Below are positions 1 through 8,106 of a stretch of 64,000 nucleotides of DNA, piece by piece. The stretch covers positions 1-64,000 of the forward strand of contig NZ_PKUB01000025.1 of the NCBI RefSeq assembly GCF_002868845.1, in the 5' to 3' direction. Under the pieces are notes generated by a model. The model was not told the DNA's origin, made no database searches, and saw only the letters and a program-made list of their open reading frames with translations. This DNA comes from Desulfuromonas sp. GTDB taxonomy: Bacteria > Desulfobacterota > Desulfuromonadia > Desulfuromonadales > BM501. Both the position numbers and the translations under genes were made by a program. How positions within the stretch are numbered: position 1 is the first letter of the stretch; every line of letters begins with the position of its first letter.

Positions 1-222
1 CATGGAGACCCCGTCGTTGGCGTTGCGCACCGCCTGGTCCATGCCGCGGACCTGGGCGGTCATGCGATTGGCGATGCTCATCCCGGCCGCGTCGTCCGAA
101 GCGCTGTTGATGCGCAGGCCCGAAGAGAGCCGCTCCATCGACTTGCCGAGGGCGTTCTGGGTGTTGGTCAGGTGACCCTGGGTGGTAAGGGAACTGATAT
201 TGGTGTTGATTGACATTGCCAT
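1..222 (-). CDS. fliC: flagellin, N-terminal part (runs off the window)
   Basis: The visible 74 codons encode the conserved flagellin D0/D1 N-terminus: it begins [12 protein letters not shown] and contains the hallmark segments [18 protein letters not shown] and [12 protein letters not shown]. This region forms the coiled-coil core of the filament. The rest of the gene lies beyond the left edge. Two in-frame ATGs are possible at 222 and 216; a GGAGG Shine-Dalgarno sequence sits 8 nt before the first, which is why 222 was chosen. The gene follows the csrA-fliW and exosortase genes and has its own strong sigma-28-type promoter. Confidence 0.95.
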   Translation of the reverse strand, partial: MAMSINTNISSLTTQGHLTNTQNALGKSMERLSSGLRINSASDDAAGMSIANRMTAQVRGMDQAVRNANDGVSM

Positions 223-250
223 GGATTTTTCCTCCGTGAATTGTGTTTTC

Positions 251-264
251 GGGCTTCCATGCCC
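251..264 (-). promoter_or_regulatory. putative CsrA-binding hairpin in flagellin leader
   Basis: On the flagellin mRNA this stretch reads GGGCATGGAAGCCC, a 4-bp GC stem whose hexaloop presents GGA, the core CsrA-binding motif. A second GGA lies in the Shine-Dalgarno sequence about 20 nt downstream. This two-site layout resembles the Bacillus subtilis hag leader, where CsrA represses flagellin translation and FliW relieves it. csrA and fliW are about 6 kb upstream in this same window. The structure is seen; the regulation is inferred. Confidence 0.5.
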
Positions 265-321
265 ACAAGGTTAGTGCGACTTTAAAACCAAATTTCTAGG
301 ATTTGTTCTCGCTTGCTTTAC

Positions 322-348
322 TCATCGACCGCTAAACAAGAAACTTTA
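322..348 (-). promoter_or_regulatory. sigma-28 (FliA) promoter of flagellin
   Basis: Read on the minus strand the site is TAAAGTTT, 11 nt, GTCGATGA, against the FliA consensus TAAAGTTT-N11-GCCGATAA. The -35 half is perfect and the -10 half has two mismatches. It would start transcription about 85 nt before the flagellin ATG. The cognate sigma factor, fliA, is encoded at 15284-16033. Confidence 0.85.
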
Positions 349-500
349 GTACTTTTTCGCATTATGTAATATTTCCTGCCAGCTTCTTTGACCTTTGGGC
401 TGTGTTTTTCCCGCCTGGTTCTCTTATCGGTCAGAGAGAAAAATCCTTAAGAACTTTTTCCCTTGCCCCGGGCAGGCGTGCCCGGAGTCCGCGAAAAATG

Positions 501-534
501 GAAAAGGCCGCCCCCCGAAATAGGAAGGCGGCCC
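501..534 (-). terminator. rho-independent terminator after the exosortase cassette
   Basis: On the minus strand a perfect 7-bp GC stem (GGCCGCC paired with GGCGGCC) is followed by TTTTCC and a further T run. It lies about 50 nt after the last gene of the cassette and would separate it from the flagellin promoter. Confidence 0.75.
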
Positions 535-581
535 TGGATAAATTGACCGATGGCGCCAGAATGTGCGAACTGGGTGGGGTG

Positions 582-1070
582 TCAGCGGCCCGCGGTTGGG
601 CTCGGGGCTCTTCCCTGATGGACGCCGCCCCCGAAGAGCTCCCCGAGCTGCCGGTGAACCCCGGCAAACCAGAGCAGGTAGGGAAGCACCCAGTGCCCGA
701 GGGTTTCCCATGCGAGGCTGAAAAGGATATGGGCCCTGGATGCGCCCTGCCCCGGCTGGCGGGAGGGGGGCTCGGTCCAGATGAGGAACCCGGCGAGGTC
801 TATGGCCCAGAAAACGGCCACCCCCGTCAGCAGCAGGCCGCCGCGGCGCCTCCAGGAAAGCTTCGGGGTGGCGAGGACCAGGGCGAGGAAGGGGAGGGTG
901 CGAAAGGAGCTGTCGTAATACGAGGCCAGCCCGGCGTGGTCCGAGGGGAGGAAGACGGAACAGGCCGCGAGCAGAACGAACTCGTAGGCCACCATGATCC
1001 AGCCCTTGCAGAGGTACAGGATCAACGAGACAAGGAGAAATTTAACGGCGAAGAGGAACTTTGTTCTCAC
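582..1070 (-). CDS. exosortase H-associated membrane protein
   Basis: This 162-residue protein has a hydrophobic N-terminus (KFLLVSLILYL), further membrane segments around residues 27-42, 57-68, 79-98 and 119-137, and a short polar tail. Its start overlaps the end of xrtH by 29 nt, implying translational coupling. Small multi-pass proteins directly after exosortase H occur as an accessory family; their biochemical role is not established. Assignment rests on position, size and topology rather than on a catalytic motif. It is the last gene before a terminator. Confidence 0.65.
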   Translation of the reverse strand: MRTKFLFAVKFLLVSLILYLCKGWIMVAYEFVLLAACSVFLPSDHAGLASYYDSSFRTLPFLALVLATPKLSWRRRGGLLLTGVAVFWAIDLAGFLIWTEPPSRQPGQGASRAHILFSLAWETLGHWVLPYLLWFAGVHRQLGELFGGGVHQGRAPSPTAGR

Positions 1071-1614
1071 GCTTGACCACCAGTTCGATCCAGGAGAGCC
1101 ACATCAGGACAAGGAGGAAGAGGAACAGGACCTGCCACAGATAGTCGTGGGCGAAGGGGGCGATCCCGGGCCACAGCTTCACCAGCCAAGCCAGAACGAA
1201 GAGCCGGGCCACGTTAATGATGAAGAGAAGCGGCAGCCCCGCCAGCGCGCCCAGGACCTTGGAACGCAGAGAAGCGGGATAGGCCAGGACAAAGGAGAGA
1301 TAGACCAGGGCCGCGGAGAAGGCGGTGCACTCGAGGACGACCTTCCAGTGGGCGAAGCCCATATAAAGATCGATCCCCTCGAGACGGACCCCGATGCCCG
1401 ATGCGGCGATCACCGCCGCGGCGGCCCGGGCGGTGGCCAGTTGCAGGAACTCCAGGTGCCAGGGCTTCACCAGCATCCACTGGACCATGTGGAAGCCGAG
1501 TACCAGAGCCGCGAAGAGCAGGCAGACCCGGATCATGGGAAACGGGGGCGGATTCCCGTCCCCCCCAGGCTCCGGCGTGGCTTGCCCCCCGGCGGGGGCC
1601 CTTTTTTTGGCCAT
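1042..1614 (-). CDS. xrtH: exosortase H (XrtH-type transpeptidase-like protease)
   Basis: Exosortases are multi-pass inner-membrane enzymes that cut a C-terminal sorting signal (hydrophobic helix plus basic cluster) from exported proteins and are thought to transfer them to a surface anchor. All three signature residues are visible: Cys96 in LECTAFSA, Arg137 in INVARLF and His156 in FAHDYLW, spread over several membrane helices. At 190 residues it is a short exosortase, fitting the H subfamily dedicated to one or few substrates. It starts 12 nt after the giant NHL/Ig-like gene, whose C-terminus has the matching signal. An N-terminal Lys/Pro/Gly-rich stretch of about 25 residues precedes the first helix. 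Confidence 0.85.
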   Translation of the reverse strand: MAKKRAPAGGQATPEPGGDGNPPPFPMIRVCLLFAALVLGFHMVQWMLVKPWHLEFLQLATARAAAAVIAASGIGVRLEGIDLYMGFAHWKVVLECTAFSAALVYLSFVLAYPASLRSKVLGALAGLPLLFIINVARLFVLAWLVKLWPGIAPFAHDYLWQVLFLFLLVLMWLSWIELVVKRENKVPLRR

Positions 1615-1625
1615 GACGCGCGTCC

Positions 1626-4600
1626 TCAGGAGGCCTGCCCGTCGCGCCGCCGGGAGTATGCGATAAGGCCGAAAGCGGCCGCCGCCGACAGAAGGGACCA
1701 GCCGCCCTGGCCGACGGGCACCTTCTGCGGCGTCGAGGGCTCTACCACGTAAAAGGGCGACAGGGTCCTGGACTCGCCGCAGATCCGGTTCGCACTGGTA
1801 TTCAGGACCGTGGTGATGTCGCTTGTATAGTGGAAAAGCCTGAGGGCGTCCTCTTTTTCCGGGGAAACCAGGTCGTCATCGCTGTATGCCAGGCAAATGG
1901 TAATGACCCCGTCGTAACTGGCCGAGGTGGAAATCGCATAGGCGGACGACGGCAGGACCCGGAACTGTGTCAACCTCGGGAAATCGACCACCGGCACCCG
2001 CGTCACCTCGACCTCGCCGCCGGCGGTGATCTGGCTGAAGGAGACCTCCACCTCGGAGATGGGGGCCACGGAGGGATTGCCTGAACTCACCGTGTCGACC
2101 GCCTCCCGAAGAATCGTTCCCCTGAAGGCGCCGGAGATATTCCCCGCGGCGTCCTGGTACCGGGCCTGGACCTCGGTCTCCCCGAGCCCCGCCAGCAGGG
2201 TCCAGTCCTTGGAAGGGGCGAAGGGCTCCCAGGCGCTCCAACCCATGCCCTCGTTGTTGAAGGACATGAGAGAGACCGGACCGATGTTGTCCGAGGCGGC
2301 GAGGGAGAGGGTCACCGAAGAGCCGTTGGCGCCGGCCGATGCGCCCTCGATAACCACGGAGCCGCTCGGTGCCACGGTGTCGAGAGTGGTCGTTGCCTGA
2401 TAGGTTTGCGAGAGGTTGCCGGCGGCATCCTCGAACTTCAGGTAGACGGTCTTCGTCCCGTCCTCCCCTGCCAGGGTCCAACTGAGGACGGCCGCGAAAT
2501 CGACCGTCGTGAAGGTTACGTCGTCGTTACTCAGGCGGACCCGGGGCACCCCGTTGGCGTCCGCCGCGGAGAGATCGAGGGTGACGACGAGACTCCCCGT
2601 CAGGGCCTCGCGGATGGTGAAACTGCCGGTCGGGTCGGCGGTGTCGAAAAGAATGGAGGCAGCCTCAGGTGAGAACTCGTTCCCCGCCCGGTCCCTGAAC
2701 CTGACTGAAACAGTCTTGTCCCCGTCTCCGTCCGTCAGGGTCCAGCCCGCCCTGCTGGTGGCATAGGCCTCCCAGGCGCTCCAGGCCCCCTCCCCGTTGC
2801 GGAAGGCCATCTCGGCGCAGCCGCTTCCGTCGCCATCGTCGCAGGAGGGTCCGAGAGATACCGAGGAATCATCGGTATTCGCCGCACCACCGTTGATGGT
2901 GACGGAACCGGAAGGGAGGGTGCTGTCGAGGACGAAGGTGGTGCTGATGGCGGCGGAGAGATTCTCCAGTTCGTCCTCGAACTTCAGGAAGACGGTCTTT
3001 TCCCCGTCCCCCGCCGAAAGGTCCCACCCCGTCACGCTCGTGGCGTAGGGCATTTCCTGGTAGGTGACGCCGTCGTTGCTCAGGTGGATCTTGGCGACGG
3101 TCCCCACGTCGACAGCGGTGATCGCCAGCGTCACCGGGGAGGAGGCGACGTACCCCGAGAAGGCAGTCTCGACGGCCAGGGTCCCCTCCGGGGGGGTCCC
3201 GTCGAACTCGATAGTGTCGGAGAACGCCTCGGAGACGTTGCCGGCACCGGAGCGCAGCTTCACAGAGACGGTCTTCGTCCCGTCCCCTTCGGTCAGGGTC
3301 CACGATTTGGTCGTCGCGAAGGCTTCGAATTCGCTCCACTCGCCCGTCTCGTTCTTGAAGGCCATCGAGGCGGCGCTCCCCGAGAGGGTCAGCGTCACGT
3401 CGCGGCTCCCCGTCCGGGCGACTCCCCCGTCGATGGCGACGGTGCCCGTCGCCGGCGCCTCGGTGTCGAGGGTGATGGCTGCCGCTATCGGGGACGAGTC
3501 GTTCCCCGCCGCATCCTGGTACTTGACACGGACGCTCTTCGCGCCGTCCCCGGCCGGGAGGGTCCACCCCGTCTTGGGCGTCGTGAAACCCTCCCAGTCG
3601 GACCAGGTCGAGCCGTCGTTGGAGAACCGCATCTGGTCGCAGCCGCTTCCCCCGTCGCTGCAGGAGAGATCGAGATCGACGACGGTCGAGGTCACATAGC
3701 CGGGGAAATCGGTGACGACCGCGGCCGTCCCCGTCGGGGAGGTGGAATCGAAAAGGATCCCGTCGGAGACGGGGGCGCTTGTGTTCTCCGCCGCATCCTT
3801 GAACCGGGCGTAGACCGTCTTGGCGCCGTCCCCCGACGGAAGCATCCACGCCTTGCTGGCGGAATAATCCTCCCAGGGATAGGGCCAGCTTGTTCCATTA
3901 TGGGAGAACTGCATCATGTCGCAGTCGTCCGGGCCCGTCGCGTCGCAGGAGAGGGAGAGGGTCACCGAGCGGGTCGTCGTATTGTCGGCCCCCTCCGCGA
4001 TGGAGACCCCGCCGCCGGTCGGCGCCGCGGTGTCGTAGGTGACGGAGGCCGAAACCGTGGAGGAGAGGTTCCCCAAAACGTCCTTGTACCGGGCGTAGAC
4101 GGTCCGCGAGCCGTCCCCCCCCGCAGCCAGGTCCCAGGAGGAGGAGGAGGCGTAGTCGATCCAGCCCGACCAGGTCGAGTTGTCGTTGGAGAACTGCATC
4201 TGGCTGCAGCCGCTGCCGACCCCGTCGTCGCAGGCGAGTGCGAGGGTCGCCGACAGGTCGCCGATGTGGGTCGCCTCGCCCTGGAAGCCAACGGTCCCGG
4301 TCGGCACGGCCGTGTCGAGGGTGATGGTCGCCGTATCGGAGTTGGTGTTGCCGGCGGCGTCGGAGACGGCCACCGTGATCTCGTTGTCCCCCTCGGTGAG
4401 GCCGACATCGCAGCTCCAGCTGCTTCCGGCCCCGAGGACACAAACCGGATCCCCGTCGTTCACCCGCACCGTCCCGGTCGCATCGCTCGTCTTGGCACCA
4501 CCGAGGGTCTGGGAACTGACCGGGGTCGGCGAGGTGACCGAATCGATGGAGACGGTCGGCGCCAGGGTATCGAGGGTGATGGATGCACTGTCCAGCACCG

Positions 4601-5921
4601 CCGACTCGTTGCCGTAGCCGTCCTTGAATTTGACAGAGACGGTCTTGTCGCCGTCACCCGACGAAAGGGGCCAGTCGGCCCGGGATGCGGCGTAGGCCTC
4701 CCAGGCGCCCCAAGCGGCGGCCTCGTTCTGGAAGGCCATCTCCGCGCAGCCGCTTCCGAGGCCGTCGTCGCAGGTCAACGCGAGGTCGACCGTGTCGGAG
4801 TTGGTGGGATTGCCGTCGACAATGGAGATCGAACCGCTCGCGGGGGCGATCTCGTCGTTGAGGATCTGGCGCAGGGCATGGTTTGCCGTGTCGGCGATAA
4901 AGATGCTGCCGCCACTGTCCAGGGTCAGGCCCCTGGGGCTGCTGAACTGGATCTCCCCGCTCCCGCCATCGCCGGAATAACCGGCGACGCCGGTACCGGC
5001 CACGGTGGAGACGGTCCATCGCTTCGCCTCCTCGGGGTCGGTGCTGCCGGTATCCAGGTCGAGCCTGCGGATCGTGTGGTTGTGCGTTGATGAATACCTT
5101 GTATCGGTCACGAAGAGAACACCGGGTTCCTTGACGGCAATCCTCGTGGCCAGGGCAAATTTTGCCACATCGCCCGCGCCATCGGTCGTGCCGCGACTGC
5201 CGTCCACGCCGGCCACGATTTTTACGGAATTGTCGGCGGCGATCTTGCGGATCACCCACCTCCTGGAGTCGACCACGTAAAGGTTGGTGCCGTCGACCGC
5301 AACGTCGGTGGGGTACGACATTTTTAACGAAAACCTGGTCTGGTTGTCCCCCGTGCCCCCCCCCCCGCCGGCAAAGAGGCTCACGGTGCCGCCCGCGTCG
5401 ATGCTGAAGATTCTGTGGGCCGAATTGTCGGCTACGTAGAGGGTGTCGCTCCCATAGTCCAGACCGACGGGCGCGACCAGCGGCGAGCCCGTCGCGAAGA
5501 CCGAGACGGTATTCTTCGCGGTGATCTTGCAGATCCGGATATTGCCGGTGTCGGCCACATAGACGTTCCCGGCGGGATCCAGCGCCAGGTCCTGGGGCCC
5601 GCTGAACCCGTCAGCATAGACCTCCGACTGCCAGGTCCCATCCTTCCAGACCCGCAGCACCCGGTTGTTGTTGGTATCGGAGACGTAAACACTGCCGTCG
5701 GTCGCCACCACAACGCCCTGGGGCTGTTCGAAGGGCCCGTCAATCGTCCCTCCCAACAAGGTATCGATTTGCACCCCCGCGGCGGCTGCCCAGCCGGGGA
5801 GGAGCAAAAAGAAGACCAGCAGCAGGGCCAGGCAGCGGGCGCCGCCAAAGAGTCTGCGGAAAACCTGCGCCGAGGGAATTATTCCGGAAAGATCACCGAC
5901 GGGGGTGCGGGGGGTGTCCAT
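1626..5921 (-). CDS. giant exported NHL-repeat / Ig-like-repeat protein with exosortase sorting tail
   Basis: This is the likely XrtH substrate. From an ATG at 5921 (AAGGA 6 nt upstream; a longer in-frame start at 5978 lacks a ribosome site) it has about 1431 residues. A signal peptide with a strongly hydrophobic core (LALLLVFFLLLPGWAAAA) leads into a beta-propeller of NHL-type repeats of the form GPQDLALDPAGNVYVADTGN over roughly the first 370 residues. About ten Ig-like repeats of 90-100 residues follow, each opened by a DT-x-P motif and many carrying paired cysteines (SCDDG-GSGC). The C-terminus has VPVGQGGW, a hydrophobic helix and SRRRD, an exosortase-type tripartite signal diverged from the IPTLxxWG form. 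It is probably a surface-anchored or secreted adhesin-like protein; its ligand is unknown. Confidence 0.8.
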   Translation of the reverse strand: MDTPRTPVGDLSGIIPSAQVFRRLFGGARCLALLLVFFLLLPGWAAAAGVQIDTLLGGTIDGPFEQPQGVVVATDGSVYVSDTNNNRVLRVWKDGTWQSEVYADGFSGPQDLALDPAGNVYVADTGNIRICKITAKNTVSVFATGSPLVAPVGLDYGSDTLYVADNSAHRIFSIDAGGTVSLFAGGGGGTGDNQTRFSLKMSYPTDVAVDGTNLYVVDSRRWVIRKIAADNSVKIVAGVDGSRGTTDGAGDVAKFALATRIAVKEPGVLFVTDTRYSSTHNHTIRRLDLDTGSTDPEEAKRWTVSTVAGTGVAGYSGDGGSGEIQFSSPRGLTLDSGGSIFIADTANHALRQILNDEIAPASGSISIVDGNPTNSDTVDLALTCDDGLGSGCAEMAFQNEAAAWGAWEAYAASRADWPLSSGDGDKTVSVKFKDGYGNESAVLDSASITLDTLAPTVSIDSVTSPTPVSSQTLGGAKTSDATGTVRVNDGDPVCVLGAGSSWSCDVGLTEGDNEITVAVSDAAGNTNSDTATITLDTAVPTGTVGFQGEATHIGDLSATLALACDDGVGSGCSQMQFSNDNSTWSGWIDYASSSSWDLAAGGDGSRTVYARYKDVLGNLSSTVSASVTYDTAAPTGGGVSIAEGADNTTTRSVTLSLSCDATGPDDCDMMQFSHNGTSWPYPWEDYSASKAWMLPSGDGAKTVYARFKDAAENTSAPVSDGILFDSTSPTGTAAVVTDFPGYVTSTVVDLDLSCSDGGSGCDQMRFSNDGSTWSDWEGFTTPKTGWTLPAGDGAKSVRVKYQDAAGNDSSPIAAAITLDTEAPATGTVAIDGGVARTGSRDVTLTLSGSAASMAFKNETGEWSEFEAFATTKSWTLTEGDGTKTVSVKLRSGAGNVSEAFSDTIEFDGTPPEGTLAVETAFSGYVASSPVTLAITAVDVGTVAKIHLSNDGVTYQEMPYATSVTGWDLSAGDGEKTVFLKFEDELENLSAAISTTFVLDSTLPSGSVTINGGAANTDDSSVSLGPSCDDGDGSGCAEMAFRNGEGAWSAWEAYATSRAGWTLTDGDGDKTVSVRFRDRAGNEFSPEAASILFDTADPTGSFTIREALTGSLVVTLDLSAADANGVPRVRLSNDDVTFTTVDFAAVLSWTLAGEDGTKTVYLKFEDAAGNLSQTYQATTTLDTVAPSGSVVIEGASAGANGSSVTLSLAASDNIGPVSLMSFNNEGMGWSAWEPFAPSKDWTLLAGLGETEVQARYQDAAGNISGAFRGTILREAVDTVSSGNPSVAPISEVEVSFSQITAGGEVEVTRVPVVDFPRLTQFRVLPSSAYAISTSASYDGVITICLAYSDDDLVSPEKEDALRLFHYTSDITTVLNTSANRICGESRTLSPFYVVEPSTPQKVPVGQGGWSLLSAAAAFGLIAYSRRRDGQAS

Positions 5922-5990
5922 GGCGTGTCCTTGTCGTGGCAAAAAAATGTTGGCGACGGCTGATTCAAGGAGCTTCATTAGAAACAGAAA

Positions 5991-6020
5991 GAGGGGGGAG
6001 ACTGTATAGCCTCCCCCCTC
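5991..6020 (-). repeat. perfect 10-bp inverted repeat in leader of NHL/Ig-like gene
   Basis: The arms GAGGGGGGAG and CTCCCCCCTC pair perfectly around a 10-nt loop and sit about 70 nt before the chosen start codon. On the transcript the hairpin is followed by TTTCTGTTTC, so it could act as an attenuator, a weak terminator or a protective 5' stem. The function is inferred only. Confidence 0.55.
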
Positions 6021-6184
6021 TGAATCGTTGCGTTATGTCCCGGGCGCTGGCCATGCCAGCCGGTCCGGCCCATAGGGTCCTCCTTCACATCGGGAAAGGA
6101 GAACCCCTTCTCCCCGCCCTTCCTCAAACCTTCTTTACCCAAAAACCCACATGAGACTAACAGACAAGCCACCCAATATGCAAT

Positions 6185-6231
6185 AAAAAACGGGCGCCGG
6201 GACGGCCCACCGAGGGACGGCCCGACGCCCG
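6185..6231 (-). terminator. terminator after csrA-fliW
   Basis: On the minus strand a long GC-rich stem (about 18 bp with three imperfect positions, loop near 6210-6214) runs directly into six T residues followed by ATTG. It lies about 85 nt after the fliW stop codon. Confidence 0.8.
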
Positions 6232-6315
6232 AGAGGCGTAAGGAAAGAACGACTGCGCGCGGCAAGGACGAACGGGCGAAACAGGTCCAACCCTGCCGCT
6301 ATCCCCCTGAGCCGC

Positions 6316-6747
6316 CTAGGCCTTTGGCAGGGGGGTGTTCAGGCCGTACGGTGAGTTATCGAGCACCACCTGGATGGCCCGGTTGGTCCCCGGCGCAAAG
6401 AGGATGGGGGCCTGCAGGTTGAGAGTCACGTCCTCGGGGCCATTCACCGTCACCACCGCCAGCAGGCACCACTCGTCCCCCTGGTCGATGCCGAGCGCCT
6501 CCAGCTCCCTGCGGTCGGGACGGACCTGGAAATCGGGGAAAAAGGAGGTGGGGTCGGTGAGGACAAAGGCCACCGCCGAATCCTCGGCGCTCTGAATCCA
6601 GAAGAGAGGGCCCTTCTTCAGCTGGGGCATGACGATATAATCGTGCAGCGCTCCGAAGCCGAGCAGCCCCTCCGGGAAGCGGATGGTCAGGCTGGGGTCG
6701 TACTCGACCTCTCCGAAACGGGTCAAAATCTTCCGAATGTCGCTCAT
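6316..6747 (-). CDS. fliW: flagellar assembly factor / CsrA antagonist FliW
   Basis: FliW binds both flagellin and CsrA: when flagellin is exported, free FliW sequesters CsrA and lets flagellin mRNA be translated. The 143-residue product has the family landmarks: GEVEYDPSLTIRFPEGLLGF near the N-terminus, then PLFWIQS, FVLTDP, and a C-terminal ILFAPGTNRAIQVVL strand region. Length matches the family. The start ATG overlaps the csrA stop codon (ATGA), so the two are translationally coupled. It ends in TAG at the expected place. Confidence 0.95.
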   Translation of the reverse strand: MSDIRKILTRFGEVEYDPSLTIRFPEGLLGFGALHDYIVMPQLKKGPLFWIQSAEDSAVAFVLTDPTSFFPDFQVRPDRRELEALGIDQGDEWCLLAVVTVNGPEDVTLNLQAPILFAPGTNRAIQVVLDNSPYGLNTPLPKA

Positions 6748-6986
6748 TTGGAACCGTCCTTCGCCGCCAGAGTGACACTCAAGACATCCAAGTCGTCCAT
6801 GCTCCACTGGGTCGCCTCCTTGTTCTCCTGACAGATCTTGTCGAAGATCTCCTGCCGGTAAACCTTCCTGTCTCGCGGAGCATCGATGCCGATGCGGATA
6901 CCGCCCCCCTTGATCTCGACGACGGTCACCTTGATGTCGTCGCCGATAACGATTCCTTCACCGACCTTCCTGGTCAATACAAGCAT
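6744..6986 (-). CDS. csrA: carbon storage regulator CsrA
   Basis: CsrA is a dimeric RNA-binding protein that represses or stabilises mRNAs through GGA motifs. The 80-residue protein shows the complete fold: MLVLTRKVGEGIVIGDDI, then VTVVEIKGGGIRIGIDAP and the basic RDRKVYRQEI segment that contacts RNA. A 25-residue helical/disordered tail follows. AGGGAGG lies 6 nt before the ATG. Its neighbours fliW and flagellin make flagellin translation the most likely target. Confidence 0.97.
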   Translation of the reverse strand: MLVLTRKVGEGIVIGDDIKVTVVEIKGGGIRIGIDAPRDRKVYRQEIFDKICQENKEATQWSMDDLDVLSVTLAAKDGSK

Positions 6987-7039
6987 GTCGCCCTCCCTGG
7001 CAGGTTGCTTCTATCAAAACGTTCTGAAAAAGTAACTGA

Positions 7040-7068
7040 ATTATAACCCCAAAAAGGGCCACCCAAAA
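7040..7068 (-). promoter_or_regulatory. possible sigma-70 promoter of csrA
   Basis: A perfect TATAAT (minus strand, 7045 down to 7040) lies about 55 nt before the csrA start. The -35 region (TTTTGG-like, 16-17 nt upstream) is poor. The site lies within an AT-rich stretch between flgL and csrA, so it is the best candidate for a housekeeping promoter. Confidence 0.4.
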
Positions 7069-7218
7069 TGGGCCGTTCGACAACCCTGAAGCCCCAGGCC
7101 CCGGAAGCGCCGCAAAGAAGAAGGCCTCTGACCGATGCGCGGGATCCCGCCTCCGCGCCTCGCAGCACTCCTTGATTCCCCTCTGTCGAACCGTCCGTTC
7201 CGGTTGTGGCTCCGAGGA

Positions 7219-8097
7219 CTAAAGGTACTTGAGAATGCTCAACTGGGAGATCTTCTAGGTCACGCTGAGGGCCGCCTCGTAGGCGGCCTCCTGCTGAGTG
7301 AGGCTGCTGATCGTCTCCACGATGTCGGCATCCTCGATACGCGAGAGGACCATCTGCATGTCGACCTTGACCCCCTCCATGTGACCCCGGGCCTCCTCGA
7401 TGCGGGCGGCGGTGCTGCCGAGTCGGCTCCGTTCGCTGCGCAGCTGCTCCATGCCGGCGTCAAGGTCCCCGAGCCGGCCCTGGATTCCGGCCGTGTCATC
7501 GGCCCTCAGGTCCGCCTCGAAGCCTTCGAGCAGGGCGAACAGGTCTACTCCGTTCTTGAACAGCTCGTCGCCGGGCGCGTTGACCCGGACCTGCTCGCCC
7601 GGGCCGATCTCCAGATTGAGGGCTCCGCCGTCTCCTCCGTAGGCGTGGGGCGGAGCGTCGCCGAAGGGGGGGGCGTCATCCCGGAAACCGCCGAACAGGT
7701 AGCGGCCGCCCATCTCGGCGTTGGCCACCCCCAGCAGTTCCTGGCGCAAATGCCCGACTTCCTCGGCCATGGACTGACGGTCCTCGGCGGAGAGGGCGCC
7801 GTTGAGCGAGCCGATGGCGAGCTCCTTGGCCCGGATCAGCACGTCTCCCCCCCGGTCGAGTTGGTCGTCGGTAAACTGCAGCCGATCGAGGGCCGAGCCC
7901 ATGGTCTCGATGTAGCGTTCGGTCCCCCGGATGTCGCTGCGGGCTGCAAGCAGGGAGCGCACCGCGCCGGGATCATCCGAGGGGCGAACCAGCTTCTTGC
8001 CCGAGACGGCGGTCAGCCGCAACTCGTTGAGGCGGGTGCCGTTGCGCTCCAGCTGACCGAGCAGGGTCCGATATGTGGAAGCGTTGGTGACCTTCAT
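7219..8097 (-). CDS. flgL: flagellar hook-filament junction protein FlgL, with in-frame TAG before its last 11 codons
   Basis: FlgL (HAP3) joins the hook-cap junction to the filament. The uninterrupted frame is 280 residues (stop TAG at 7255-7257) and starts MKVTNASTYRTLLGQLERN with the typical PSDDPGAV segment at residues 39-46. The C-terminal D0 helix reads up to QQEAAYEAALSVT, then TAG, then in the same frame KISQLSILKYL and a second TAG at 7219-7221. That 11-residue tail is what FlgL proteins normally end with, so the amber codon cuts off a conserved end. Either the protein is made truncated, TAG is read through, or the base call is wrong. It is the last gene of flgMNKL. Confidence 0.9.
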
Positions 8098-8106
8098 CGA
8101 CTCGTC

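Larger units (their letters stand above)
223..581. other. intergenic region between flagellin and exosortase cassette
   Basis: This stretch contains no convincing gene. It holds the flagellin leader with its CsrA-like hairpin, the sigma-28 promoter, and a terminator for the exosortase cassette. The part between about 223 and 400 is clearly AT-richer than the surrounding coding DNA, as expected for a promoter region. Confidence 0.7.
5922..6315. other. intergenic region upstream of the NHL/Ig-like gene
   Basis: No gene is supported here. It contains the fliW terminator at 6185-6231 and a perfect inverted repeat at 5991-6020 in the leader of the NHL/Ig-like gene. I could not find a clear sigma-70, sigma-54 or sigma-28 promoter in the about 260 nt before that gene, so its promoter is unassigned. 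Confidence 0.6.

Noticed and set aside
3084-5090. A 668-codon open frame on the plus strand opposite the NHL/Ig-like gene
   Set aside because: It is Arg/Gly-rich low-complexity translation of the complementary strand; the minus strand has a signal peptide, repeats and a sorting signal.
5922-6180. Possible c-di-GMP (GEMM-I) riboswitch in the leader of the NHL/Ig-like gene
   Set aside because: Riboswitches of this class are common in Geobacter-type genomes, so I looked for the GGACGCAAAGC-like core and the tetraloop-receptor pair; only a vague GGGACATAACGCAA is present and the helices do not form.
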